A stretch of 64,000 bases of DNA. It comes from Tachypleus tridentatus (Eukaryota; Arthropoda; Merostomata; Xiphosura; Limulidae). The notes beneath the pieces are model-generated. The model had not been told where the DNA came from. It saw only the letters and a program-made list of their open reading frames with translations, and searched no databases. A program made the position numbers and the translations under genes. Positions 55,701 to 62,407 of the stretch are shown here, one piece after another. The number at the start of each line of letters is the position of its first letter. The first letter of the stretch is position 1. The stretch lies in the NCBI RefSeq assembly GCF_004210375.1, contig NC_134828.1:24854400-24918399 (forward strand). Direction: 5' to 3'.

Positions 55701-58700
55701 TATAATAATTTTCATACAAATGTGACTGCCATTTGTTCACTCAACGTGACTTGGTAACGAATATATTTTCATGTCCTACATTATTCACGGTGCTGAGGGC
55801 GAGTATCGAGGCGTTAAAAATTAAATATATTTAAATGCAACAGGTTGTTCGTAAAATTCGCTTAGATTACACAAGGAAAAGATTTAACGTTTCTTTACCG
55901 ATAATAATAATGTATCAGTAATCAACAGGTAAGAATTATATTTCTGCTAGCATTTATTTGGTTTAAGCTTGGTTGTTTGTTGTTAAACACAAAGCTACAG
56001 AACTAGTTATCCTTGTTGTGGCGTGGTTTGGTGATTAATGCGCCTTACTTTCAATTCGAGTGGCGCGGGTTCGAACCCTCCCACCAAACATGGTTGCCTT
56101 TTTAGCCATGGGGGCGATATCATGTGAGGGTTAATTCCAAGAATTGGTTGTGGGTGGTGACGATTGGCTCTCTTCACTGTAGTCTTTCCCTGCTAAATTA
56201 GGGACGGCTATCTGCTATAGGCCTTGTGTAGCTTTGAGCGAAATTCAAAGCAACAGCTGTACTGTGTCCACCACAAGTATCAAAACTCAATTTTTAGCAG
56301 TGTGAGCCTGCTAGTTTGCCGCTTAGTGACTGAGGAGTGATTATGTTTGGAGAATGGCGGTTGTTACTTTTCCCAAACTTTGTATGTTTTGACTCATACC
56401 CGCTAAATGACTAAAGAAAATTCATTTAGAAGATCTAGAGTGCGTTGTTTTTTATTTGTTTTTGTTTTAATTCGTAAACGATTATTTTATAGTTCTATAT
56501 TCTTTCGTCCCGAAGCAAACTGTAAGTAGGCGATGCTACTGAGGGAAAAAAGAAATGGGTTTATCCCTTGAAATGTATATATATATATCGTTAAGAAAAG
56601 AAAAAAAAAGATAGATATATTTTAGACTTCTCATTTATCCACGATCTGTTCTTTTACATATAAATAAAGAACTATCTCTTCAGAAATACGTTTGAGTCTG
56701 GTTGCAATTGAGCGTAGAACTACGCAATGTGATATATGTGCTCTACTTACACAACTACTGAATCCCAATTTTTAACACTGTAAGCCTAAAGATTTCATCT
56801 TAAACTGGTGAATTAGTAACGTTAATATCAGCACCACACATAAACTGATAGGCACGACTGGTCGCGAGCATACGCACCGGTCTTTGAATCGGAGGGTCCA
56901 TGGTTCGCGTCTCATCTTCCCGCAATCGCATTCTATGCTGCAGGTGCATTATAACATTGATGGCCAAATCGTACATTTCGATTTGAGACGTTCACGAGTT
57001 ATCTATGGGCGCTACTGACCACCTACGTTCTTACTAATTCTTCAACTCAAATTAGGGACGATTTAGCGCAAGCAGAATTTATGAAGCTATGCGCGAATAT
57101 CTGATAGGAAAATATATATTTTTTTAAATTTGTTATCAACAGAAGAATCACTTTAATTAATTGATTAAATAAGATCTTCTGGTTTCAAAATTAAGACTGT
57201 TATGCAGAGAAATCGGTGATACGAGTTTTTAACAAATACTTTTGTCTACCATAAATTGATTATATAATAACACCGAAGCTATTTTGTTATTTGTTAAATT
57301 TCGCGCAAAGCTACTCGAGGGCTATCTGCGCTAGCCGTCCCTAGTTTAGCAGCTAGTCATCACCACCCACCGCCAACGCTTGGGCTGCTCTTTTACCAAT
57401 GAATAGTGAGATTGACTGTCCAATTATAACGCCCCCACGGATGCAAGGGGGAGCACGTTTGGTGCGACGGGGATTTGAACCCCCGACCCTCGGATTGCGA
57501 GTCGAACGCCTTAACACGCTTGGCCGTGCCGGGCCAACAACACCGGAGCTCTCGATTTTAACTATATATAAGACAAGCATGTTTGCTCATTTTTATTCAA
57601 GTTACAGAACGGTCTTATTAGAATCTCGTTCAAGTCGAACATTTTTTAAGAAACTTTAAAACTAATCAGTTGTCGAAATATCCGAACGGATTAGAGCATG
57701 ACAAAGTAACTGAAACCTTGAAGTTTCAAACGTCGTCTGTTTTTATCAGTCAAAGAACGGTATTAATAAAACACACGGTACAAGTTTTTGTTCCAAAGTA
57801 AAACATTTATAATAACAGTGGTCTGGTTCAAAGTCTATCATTATAAAAGCTACCAGCAGTGGAAGTGGTCATGTTTCAGTGATTTGTAAATTAAAGTTTA
57901 GGATGAAGAAAATTTTTAAAGTCAGAGCAGAAACCAAAACACCAAATTTATTTACTTAAGTCAGAATCAGAGATAAAAGAGAAATACATGGCCACTGTGA
58001 GGAAAAAGTTCAGCTCCAAACTGAAAAAAAAAACATTTATAGAAACAAGCGAAGAAATGATCTAAAAACAAGTGAAAAACAATAGTTTACACAAAACATT
58101 ACAGACCTCTCAGAAACTTGAAGATACTTAGAAAATACAACTTTTTTTTTTCAAAATTAGAACAATCATAAAACAGTAAATTATGTTCAGAGCCTCAAAA
58201 AACAAAAACTGTGAATAGGATATTAAGCTTTCAATCTAGAAGACAACTGCATTAAAATTAAAAATTTAATAATCAAGATGGCGTTTCTTAGGACATTGTG
58301 AAACCTCCGTATACAACTATGTAACCACAATAATATCGACAAAACTATCATTACTGTGAATAATGTGTCACTTTCAGGTAGTCTGAATTCATGTTTGCAT
58401 CAGTGCATTATAATATTTGCGTCAGAACACAATTCTTCACTAATAATTCCAGGACTACCAATTTCAGCTCGGCACCACTTCTGCTGTAATGAATAATGCA
58501 GTACATAAAAATGAGTAATGGAAGGCATTGGACTTTGTAACTTCGTGAGAGAAAAAAACGTTATTACCTTTATTACTACAATGATAACTGGGCGGAAGGT
58601 CGAGAACAGTTTCGTGACAATTCAAACAACAGGAAGTCCATGTCTAAAACTACAGCGCTCATGCGTTTATCTCTTCTTTTGTCTTGTGGTAAAGGTGTGA

Positions 58701-61700
58701 GGGCACACTCATAAGTTAAAATCAAAGACAAGATTCTTTAGTTAAAGATACGATCCTACATTTAGCCTCACTTCTGCGTCTTTTAATAACAACTAAATTG
58801 GATTTGTCACTACATTAATATTTTATGCTATTTAGATAGGTATCATATCATACCTATAGATGTCGCTTTAATCTTGCGCCACCGAAAAAACGGGGAAGCG
58901 AAGCGTAAAGAACTGAAAATACACATGCTAAAGCACGTTCGATATACAAGTGAATAAATGTTGAAAAACTGATTCGCTGTAGTATTACAAGATCAGTAGC
59001 CTGTTTTTTAAGATAGCCAGTATTTCATCCAAGAACTTCTAGTAAAAACATATGCTAATGTTTGTTTTTATTCACAGTAATTTGCACTACATATTGAATG
59101 TTTGCGTTGTGTTTGTTTCTGAAAATCGCGCAAAGCTACACGAGGGCTATCTGCGCTAGCCGTCCCTAATCTACCAGTGTAAGATTGGAGGGAAGGCAGC
59201 TAGTCATCACCACCCACTGCCAACTCTTGAGCTACTCTTTTATCAACAAATAGTGGGATTGATCGTTACATTATAACGCACCCCACGGCTGAAAGGGGCG
59301 AGCAAGTTTGGTATGATGGGGATTCGACCCTCGGATTACAAATCGAATGTCGTAACCACTGGGCCATGGCGGGCACGTTTCCGTTATATGCGTTAATTTT
59401 GTAACATAAACTAAACATAAACGCTATCATTCCTAAGTGGTTCATCAGTAAGTATGCAAGCTTAAAATATTAAAAACTGGGTTTCGATACCTGAGGTGGG
59501 CAGGACTAAACCAATAAACTATCTGTGATCTGTCCACAAACAAAAATAGAGCACTGCATTTTAGTGTTGTTAGTTCGTAATTTTACCGCTGACTCACTTG
59601 GGGGACATATTTTAACAAGTTGCGTATTTTTTTTGACAGAAAAACATATGATCGTAGCTATCCGATGGGCTACACACAGTTATGTTCTTCAATCTACAAT
59701 TTACAGTTTCCCTTAATACAATATTTACTTGGTTTCATTTGACAGTCGATATGCGATTCCTGTAAATGCTTTATTATAAAATGTAAAAGAGGAGAAGCAA
59801 AAGACGAAACTGGCTTATTCCACTTCGCTTGATTTCACAACTGAAGGACACAGTTAACTAACCCTAAGTGATATATCGTCTGTTAGGCTTAACATTTCAG
59901 TGGGACTGACGATATTCTATAGAAGTGAAATAAAGCAAATTAACATGTCAGTGGAACCGACTACTGTACAAACGAGATAGGGTGAATTAAAACAAATTAC
60001 AATTTTCGTTTTTTTAACCTTACTTCTCTTTGACGACTTGTATTTTTTCGTAATAATATATTCGAGTGGTGTCAATATTTTACCACTTTGAACTAAAGGC
60101 GTCAGTAACAATTTTGATCCGATTTTTATACAAATATGAAAACGTTCTTCTTATCATAAAATGTTTCGGCAACTAGAAACCAAACAGCATTTACGGTAAA
60201 GTAAAGTTTGATGATTTGATATGAATCATTGTCTTGGTTAATAGTTTATACGGTCCTCTAAGTCTCATAATTAATTGATGACTAACTCTTTTATTAGCTA
60301 GAGACCAATTACTGACTAATTATTATCAAACATTTCGGCTGCTAACTTGTTACTGTCTTTAGAAGACGTCCTAAGGACTGTTTCTATGTTGTAGTATTCA
60401 CATGATCCTTAGGACTTTCGCCGAAGACAATAGCAAATGAGTAACCGAAACGATGGATTATAACTTATAAGTAATTAGTCTGTAGCTGTTAAAAGGGGGA
60501 GTTATTAGTTAGCAATTATACACTATCGGTCGTGTAAGCTATTAACAGTATCCTAAACAGTCATGTATTATAATAAAAGGTTAAATTTGTATTACGTACT
60601 TTTAACACGGCGCAGTGTAATTCCCAGAGGTCGATATTTTACGCGTTTCTCAGTCGTTAATAACATTTTAAACTGGTATTAGTTTTAAATTACAATCTGT
60701 AAATATTCATTATGAAATTAACACGTTAAGTTGTATATTTTTCCTTTTTGCAAGTATGAAAACTGTCATGTTAACAACCTATAATAAAAAACGCGTGGAT
60801 GTAGATTTACCAAGGTGTCACACGGCACAAAATAACGTCTTTCTAGTAAAGCCAGGTCTATCAGCAACTGAGCTTAGAACGTCAAATAGCAGTTTAAATA
60901 AGTTTGTTTTGAATTTCGCGCAAAGCTACACGAGGACTATCTGCGCTGGCCATCCATAATTTTGCAGTGTAAGATTACAGGGAAGGCAACTCGTCATCAC
61001 CACCCGCCGCCAACTTTGGGGCTACTCTTTTACCAACAAATAGTGGGATTGACCGTCACATTACGGCTGACAGAGCGAGCATGTTTGGTGTGAGGGGAAT
61101 TCGGACCCGCGGGCCTCGGATGACGATTCGAGTGCCTTAACCACCTGGTCATGGTGGGCCTGGTTACAATGAAAAGGTGTTTGATCTTTAGTACTCCTGT
61201 TTTTTACAGTTTCTTTGCCCGAGTTTGATTTGATTCCAATAATTTTGGACAATCTGTCTTTCTGATGACTTAAACTTGACCCCTCCTCAGTATACTTGAG
61301 GATTGTAGCTTTAGTGAGCTAACGTGTAAACGCGTTTATGTAGTTAAGACACAATGAGTTCTCGCCAGACTGCCCACTCAACGCACCGTGCTCTTCACGT
61401 GTACGTCGGCCTGTACAGATTGCTTCGTCGGTTTTTTAACATAAGGCTTAATAGTTCTAATTCTGTAGGAGATGGATATGAAATTAAGATAGATTTGTTT
61501 TTATGTTAATTATTGTTTGTTTGTAATTCAAGGAAGCAATTAACTGGAAAAAACGCGTTTTCGACGTCATTATGAAACGCTAGAGTTTATTGGTGTTCGC
61601 TACTTCGCTCACGAGTCTCGATACAGGACCGTTCACTTGCGCTACCATAGAAACAGGACTCTTTGTTAACTTCTCTACATCTCAACACAATACTTATAAA

Positions 61701-62407
61701 GTTAAATCATATTATTACTAGTAGTAAGATTTCCCGCTAACTCTCAGATCCAATGTTTCTAACTGTTTGTAGATTACATAATTTACTGTTTCTGTTATTA
61801 TAGTTCCCTTCCCAGGAGACACAGCGCCTAGCCTGGTGATTTATAACACTTAAAAACTGAGTTTCGACATTCCTTGGGGGACAGATAACTCTGTACTTTT
61901 GTTTTTTAACTACAAACAAACAAACCTCTTCTCGTGGGGAATCTCACCCAAATTAGCTTTATGGAACCATGTGCAACAAACAGACTTGCCTTCCGATGTT
62001 CCCTCGTCCTCCGTGAGAGTGTTTTCCTTCGATGGAAGTGTATCAAACCCCCCTGTTCCTCCTGGTACTTCGTTGTCTGACTGTTCTTCCTGCTGCACAC
62101 TGTCTCTTCCAGTCGAAGATGACTCGGGAGATCTGGACGGATTTCGTTCTTCGAGTAGTGTCTCGCCGTCACTACTTTTGATGAGGTTTCTTATAAGGAA
62201 TGAAGGAGCGTGCAACACGCGCGACTCGTGCACGCGCGTGCGTAAGTCCGTGGGTTGCACTTGGCTTCCCAAGTCCTCGTTCCCGGCTGTCTCGTAGTCA
62301 ACAGATGTTCTTTTCGGTGCGTATCCCTTCTCTTCTGAATGTTTGAGAGTCATGATTGAGAAAGACGTTCCTTCTGTTTCAGTGTTCGCGGACATATTAA
62401 CAATCAT
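37437..62407 (-). CDS. BarH: BarH-type homeobox transcription factor gene (four coding exons)
   Basis: BarH/BARHL proteins are nuclear homeodomain transcription factors that specify sensory organs, eye and neural subtypes in animals. The joined product is 320 residues (334 with the alternative exon-1 donor). It has an FIL-type motif, SFLIRNLI, at residues 69-76, a basic lead-in KTKKPRKAR, and a homeodomain at about 158-217. The homeodomain has the BarH signatures [16 protein letters not shown] and [16 protein letters not shown], including Tyr at homeodomain position 49. The C-terminus keeps GLELL and LYQRQA-like pieces known from fly BarH1. TLEKSF matches the insect BarH type better than vertebrate BARHL (QLERSF). 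All splice phases agree (1, 0, 2). No defect is visible. The family is certain; which BarH paralogue it is cannot be decided here. Confidence 0.95.
37912..37965 (-). mobile_element. SINE-B fragment
   Basis: TATAACAAAACCACATCGGGC and the following TATCTGCTGAACC match only the tail half of the family. Confidence 0.6.
38530..38752 (+). repeat. Tandem repeat of about 55 bp, about 4 copies
   Basis: Units contain ATATAGATAAGTAGTTACAT, GGACATACAACAGACAGTAC and a TATTATATTT link. Units differ at 10-20% of sites. Confidence 0.85.
38895..39110 (-). mobile_element. SINE-A copy, old
   Basis: Diverged, but with body and head in order: CCGCAAACTCTTAGACGACTC, ATAGTAGGATTGACC, CCACGGCTAGAAAG, ACCTTAACCACCAAGCCATG. 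Confidence 0.82.
39150..39357 (+). mobile_element. 5'-truncated SINE-A with 13-bp target-site duplication
   Basis: Starts at CGCGCCAAACATGCTCGCC, so the whole tRNA-like head is missing, and ends in a CAAACAAAC tail. ATCAGCCTTGTTC at 39137-39149 is matched by ATCAACCTTGTTC at 39358-39370 (12 of 13). Confidence 0.92.
39649..39764 (-). CDS. BarH: BarH exon 3: homeodomain helices 1-3
   Basis: 116 bases from a CCTTTTCTAG acceptor (phase 0) to a GTCAGT donor (phase 2). It encodes homeodomain residues 15-52 from [13 protein letters not shown] to KTWYQNR. The invariant L16, F20, W48, N51 and R53 (the last completed by exon 4) are in place, so DNA binding should be intact. Confidence 0.95.
39870..40120 (+). 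repeat. 70-bp tandem repeat, about 3.6 copies
   Basis: ATTACACATTGACATAAGCA starts at 39870, 39940 and (diverged) 40010 and 40080. The first two units are nearly identical and the later ones more diverged. Confidence 0.92.
40200..40360 (+). mobile_element. Penelope-like element 3' end
   Basis: CACATTCAAACTCTCTCTTTC, TTAACCTGAAGATGACC and the CCCATACCAGCCGTTCTGAG...CAAGTGAGTTTCTCGTCATC terminus, close to the copy at 46.25-46.39 kb. Confidence 0.87.
40519..40793 (+). mobile_element. SINE-A copy, full length
   Basis: GGCCCTGGTATGGCCAGGTAA to GCGCAAAATTCAAAAACAAAC, with intact box B GAGTTCGAGTCCC. Confidence 0.93.
41060..41215 (+). mobile_element. Penelope-like element 3' end, diverged
   Basis: TTAACCTGAAAATGACCTAAG, GAAGGTCCAAATGTTG, AGCCATTTTCAGATACATTG and CAAGTGGATTTCTCATCATC. 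Confidence 0.82.
41345..41440 (+). mobile_element. Possible SINE head related to SINE-B
   Basis: TCCCAGTGGGTCAACGGTGC with CATCACTGAAATCCGGCGTTC has the order box A-like, spacer, box B-like, but no recognisable tail. Confidence 0.4.
41640..41775 (+). mobile_element. Penelope-like element terminus of a second subfamily
   Basis: CACGCCCTCTACATTCCG, then CTTTGTGAACCTGACGATGA, GAAGAAGGTCGAAACGTTG. The arrangement is the same as in the other copies but the surrounding sequence differs. Confidence 0.7.
41799..42030 (-). mobile_element. SINE-A copy with short deletions
   Basis: TCAAATTTCGCGCAAAGC to CTCAGACTGCGAGTCGGGC. The terminal GGCCATGCCGGGC head end is missing and the CTAGAGGGAAGGCAG segment is deleted. 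Confidence 0.88.
42031..42959. other. BarH intron 2, segment next to exon 2
   Basis: No repeat or exon recognised in about 900 bp next to the homeodomain exon. This is a place where regulatory DNA could lie, but no motif is asserted. Confidence 0.45.
42960..43054 (-). CDS. BarH: BarH exon 2: basic linker and start of the homeodomain
   Basis: 95 bases between a TTTTTACTTGTAG acceptor and a GTGAGT donor. It encodes [18 protein letters not shown] and then [14 protein letters not shown], homeodomain residues 1-14. Entry is phase 1 and exit phase 0. The Arg at homeodomain position 14 differs from Gln in fly BarH (HQLQTLEK). Confidence 0.93.
43235..43360 (+). mobile_element. SINE-B copy, sense orientation
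   Basis: ACGGACTTACAACGCTAAAAT, box B GGGTTCGATTCCC and GAGCACAGCG...AATATGGCTTTG in the SINE's own sense. A partial second head lies just before it at about 43160-43215. Confidence 0.75.
43757..43888 (-). mobile_element. SINE-B copy
   Basis: GAAGTTAAGCACAAAGC, GGTTATCTGTGCTCTTC, GGGATCGAAACCCGG, and head CGCTGTGCTACTGGGG. Confidence 0.85.
43905..44009 (+). repeat. 105-bp flank shared, inverted, with 61161-61262
   Basis: TCAAAATTATTGGAATAAAATC, AGAAACTGTAAAA, AAAGATCAAACAC and TTTTCATTGTAACCAGGCCC recur in inverse order at 61150-61262. In both places the segment runs straight into the head of a SINE-A copy. Confidence 0.85.
44010..44283 (+). mobile_element. SINE-A copy, full length
   Basis: GGCCCACCATGGCCAGGCGA to GCGCGAAATTCAAAAACAAAC with intact box B. 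It is continuous with the duplicated flank at 43905-44009. Confidence 0.94.
44349..44470 (+). repeat. 31-bp tandem repeat, 4 copies
   Basis: The unit is AAACTAGATAAACTAAGGTG plus ACAACAACAAG. It lies near the 5' end of the Penelope-like element. Confidence 0.94.
45400..45527 (-). mobile_element. SINE-B copy nested in the Penelope-like element
   Basis: TAATTAAGCGCAAAGCTACA, CTCTGCCCCCCACGGGTATT, GTTTTTAGCGTTGTAAGTCC and CCGCTGAGCCACTGGGGG. It interrupts the retroelement between the RT and nuclease parts. Confidence 0.9.
46275..46302 (+). ncRNA. Hammerhead-ribozyme-like core in the Penelope 3' terminus
   Basis: CTGAAGA fits the hammerhead box CUGANGA. It is followed by GACC-TAGGAA-GGTC, which can form a 4-bp stem II, and then GAAAC, the second conserved box. 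Penelope-like elements are known to carry hammerheads. Stems I and III are not obvious by eye, and one extra U sits between box and stem, so this is a candidate only. Confidence 0.45.
46396..46813. other. BarH intron 1 gap
   Basis: Nothing recognisable. The 99-codon plus-strand frame starting at 46578 runs into a SINE and has no family-like content. Confidence 0.5.
46826..47100 (-). mobile_element. SINE-A copy, full length, with 12-bp target-site duplication
   Basis: Flanked exactly by ACATTGTTCAGG at 46814-46825 and 47101-47112. Confidence 0.95.
47101..47451. other. BarH intron 1 gap
   Basis: Unique AT-rich sequence; nothing recognised. Confidence 0.5.
47452..47721 (+). mobile_element. SINE-A copy
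   Basis: GGCCCGGCGTAGCCGGGTGG to GCGCGAAATTCAAAACAAACC; a short deletion removes CACTGCTAAATT. Confidence 0.93.
47722..48679. other. BarH intron 1 gap
   Basis: No gene. A weak SINE-B-like stretch is at about 48060-48150. From about 48590, sequences resembling the minisatellite unit begin. Confidence 0.45.
48680..50000 (+). repeat. 73-bp minisatellite, about 18 copies, with higher-order structure
   Basis: The unit is built of three related pieces of about 24 bp: GATATTGTTAACGTGTTTAT, ATATTGTTARCATGTTTCAC and ATATTATTAAAAAGTTTACA. Variant units with an extra GTTAACGCGTTTTTGTGTTG piece occur at about 48985 and 49307, roughly 320 bp apart and in the same neighbour context, so a block of about four units was itself duplicated. 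Degenerate half-units flank the array to about 48590 and 50180. Confidence 0.95.
50530..51140 (+). repeat. 60-bp minisatellite, about 10 copies
   Basis: The unit is TGTACTAACTCGTTCTAGAC, GGTTTTGTTCTACTGTAATT, TATTCATAGAGATATTGTTG. The period is exactly 60 through the centre (50601, 50661, 50721 and so on), and the edge units are diverged. Alternate units carry CTAGTTCTGGACAG in place of CTCGTTCTAGACGG. Confidence 0.95.
51400..51505 (-). mobile_element. SINE-B copy, head truncated
   Basis: A (GTTT)n tail, AGTTAAGCACAAAGCTACA, ACCCACCGGAGGTATCGAAA, CCGGTTTTTAGCGGTG. Confidence 0.85.
51593..51868 (+). mobile_element. SINE-A copy, full length, young-looking
   Basis: GGCCCAGCATGGCCAGGTGG to GCGCAAAATTCGAAAAACAAAC. 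It belongs to the CGCCCGCGTCGCGCC subtype. TTTTACTGTC before it and TTTTCACTGTC after it suggest a target-site duplication with one indel. Confidence 0.94.
52020..52285 (-). mobile_element. Two decayed SINE-B-like copies in tandem
   Basis: 52028-52100 has GGGGGAATCGAACCGCCGATC, TTAGCGATGCAAATC and a degraded head. 52136-52285 has AGATACACAATTAGCC, GGGAATAGAAACCCAGATTT and GTAAACTTACA. Confidence 0.55.
52286..53195. other. BarH intron 1 gap
   Basis: A (CA)n microsatellite at 52578-52598; otherwise nothing recognised. Confidence 0.5.
53200..53300 (-). mobile_element. SINE-B copy
   Basis: GGTGGCTATCTGCTAAGCC, GAGGGGAATCGAACGCCTG, GTAAATCCATAGACATACCG, and head CTAGCGGGAG. Confidence 0.8.
53345..54150 (+). 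repeat. 68-bp minisatellite, about 12 copies
   Basis: The unit is CAACAAGAAAAAATCAAACT, TRAGCTTTCACGTAATAACT, CAAACAGCAGGGAAMYAGAA and ACAACCAA. Units toward the right end carry CGTTATCTTCCA in place of the TTAAGCTTTCA part, giving two unit types that alternate there. Its minus-strand open frames (Leu/Ser-rich) are by-products. Confidence 0.95.
54258..54420 (+). mobile_element. SINE-A copy, old, head-less
   Basis: ACACGTTCGCTCTTTCAGCC, AATGTGACGGTTAATCCCATT, and a degraded tail GGAAAATTCAACAAAT. Confidence 0.75.
54535..54745. mobile_element. Inverted pair of SINE-B copies, head to head
   Basis: 54535-54640 reads as a minus copy (AACGCAAAGCTGTATAATGG to CCCCAGTGGCTCAAC). 54636-54745 continues as a plus copy (GGCTCACACCGCTAAAATCG, GTTCAATGC, GAGCACGGCACAGATAGCCC, ATTTTGTGTTGACAAAT). 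They meet at their tRNA-like heads. Confidence 0.72.
54920..55196 (+). mobile_element. SINE-A copy, full length, with perfect 14-bp target-site duplication
   Basis: AATCCTTATATCTA is found exactly at 54906-54919 and 55197-55210. Boxes A and B are intact and the tail is AAAAAACAAACAAAC. It is the best-preserved copy in the window and probably a recent insertion. Confidence 0.96.
55211..55970. other. BarH intron 1 gap
   Basis: Two overlapping short frames on opposite strands at 55259-55475 have no recognisable content. Nothing else seen. Confidence 0.5.
55972..56345 (-). mobile_element. SINE-B copy split by a SINE-A insertion
   Basis: The tail part (TTGTTAAACACAAAGCTACA) ends at about 56015. 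The copy resumes at about 56255 with CTGTACTGTGTCCACCACAAG, CAATTTTTAGCAGTGTGAGCC and CGCTTAGTGACTGAGG. The interruption is the SINE-A at 56017-56251. Confidence 0.82.
56017..56251 (+). mobile_element. SINE-A copy inserted into a SINE-B
   Basis: TGGCGTGGTTTGGTGATTAA, box B GGGTTCGAACCC, CCAAACATGG, GCTAAATTAGGGACGGCTA, and tail GAGCGAAATTCAAAG. A deletion removes the CACTATTCGTTGG part. It is a divergent subtype. Confidence 0.85.
56703..56815 (-). mobile_element. SINE-B copy, old
   Basis: ATTGAGCGTAGAACTACGCA, TATGTGCTCTACTTACACAA, CCCAATTTTTAACACTGTAAG. Confidence 0.7.
56848..57095 (+). mobile_element. SINE-A copy, very old
   Basis: Order preserved but diverged: GGCACGACTGGTCGCG, GAATCGGAGGGTCCATGGTTC, ATTATAACATTGATGGCCAA, CAAATTAGGGACGATTTAGC, ATGCGCGAAT. 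Confidence 0.72.
57281..57537 (-). mobile_element. SINE-A copy, with 12-bp target-site duplication
   Basis: AACACCGAAGCT (57269-57280) before and AACACCGGAGCT (57539-57550) after, 11 of 12. A deletion removes GTGTAAGACTAGAGGGAAGGC. Confidence 0.93.
57551..59100. other. BarH intron 1, 1.5-kb repeat-free stretch
   Basis: No SINE, LINE or tandem repeat recognised, which is unusual for this intron. No exon evidence. A candidate place for regulatory DNA, by absence of repeats only. Confidence 0.4.
59107..59376 (-). mobile_element. SINE-A copy, full length
   Basis: GAAAATCGCGCAAAGCTACA to CACTGGGCCATGGCGGGC. GTTTGCGTT before and GTTTCCGTT after may be an eroded target-site duplication. Confidence 0.92.
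59475..59608. mobile_element. SINE-B fragments in both orientations
   Basis: 59478-59503 reads in the SINE's own sense (CTGGGTTTCGATACC). 59517-59608 is a minus fragment (AACTATCTGTGATCTGTCC, ATTTTAGTGTTGTTAG, ACCGCTGACTCACTTGGGGG). Confidence 0.68.
59610..60899. other. BarH intron 1 gap
   Basis: Unique-looking, no repeat or exon recognised. The inverse-like pair AGACGTCCTAAGGACTG and GATCCTTAGGACTTTCG near 60363-60425 is a short local symmetry of unknown meaning. Confidence 0.45.
60900..61160 (-). mobile_element. SINE-A copy
   Basis: TTTTGAATTTCGCGCAAAGC to CACCTGGTCATGGTGGGCC, with a deletion in the inverse ATTATAACGCC part. It continues into the flank shared with 43905-44009. Confidence 0.93.
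61161..61262 (-). repeat. Inverted copy of the flank at 43905-44009
   Basis: GTTACAATGAAAAGGTGTTTG, TTTGATTCCAATAATTTTGG. The likeness spans the boundary into the neighbouring SINE, so flank and SINE were copied together. Confidence 0.85.
61263..61947. other. BarH intron 1 next to exon 1
   Basis: No repeat recognised. A weak SINE-B-like stretch (ACACTTAAAAACTGAGTTTCG) lies near 61847. Confidence 0.45.
61990..62407 (-). CDS. BarH: BarH exon 1: start codon and FIL motif
   Basis: ATG at 62405-62407 has G at -3; a second in-frame ATG at 62393-62395 (MSANTETEG) is possible. An in-frame TGA lies upstream with no ATG between. The exon encodes 139 codons rich in Ser, Glu and Thr. SFLIRNLI resembles the FIL/eh1-like repressor motif near the N-terminus of BarH proteins. 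Two donors, both phase 1, could end it. A GC donor (GAAG/GCAAGT, exon end 61990) would join SEG to GDGVPG. A GT donor (TTGG/GTGAGA, exon end 61948) adds 14 residues that include CCTWFHK. The GC site leaves out residues that look like translated intron. Confidence 0.88.

Noticed and set aside
61899..62297. 132-codon plus-strand frame
   Set aside because: Antisense shadow of BarH exon 1, whose minus-strand product has the FIL motif and the correct splice phase.
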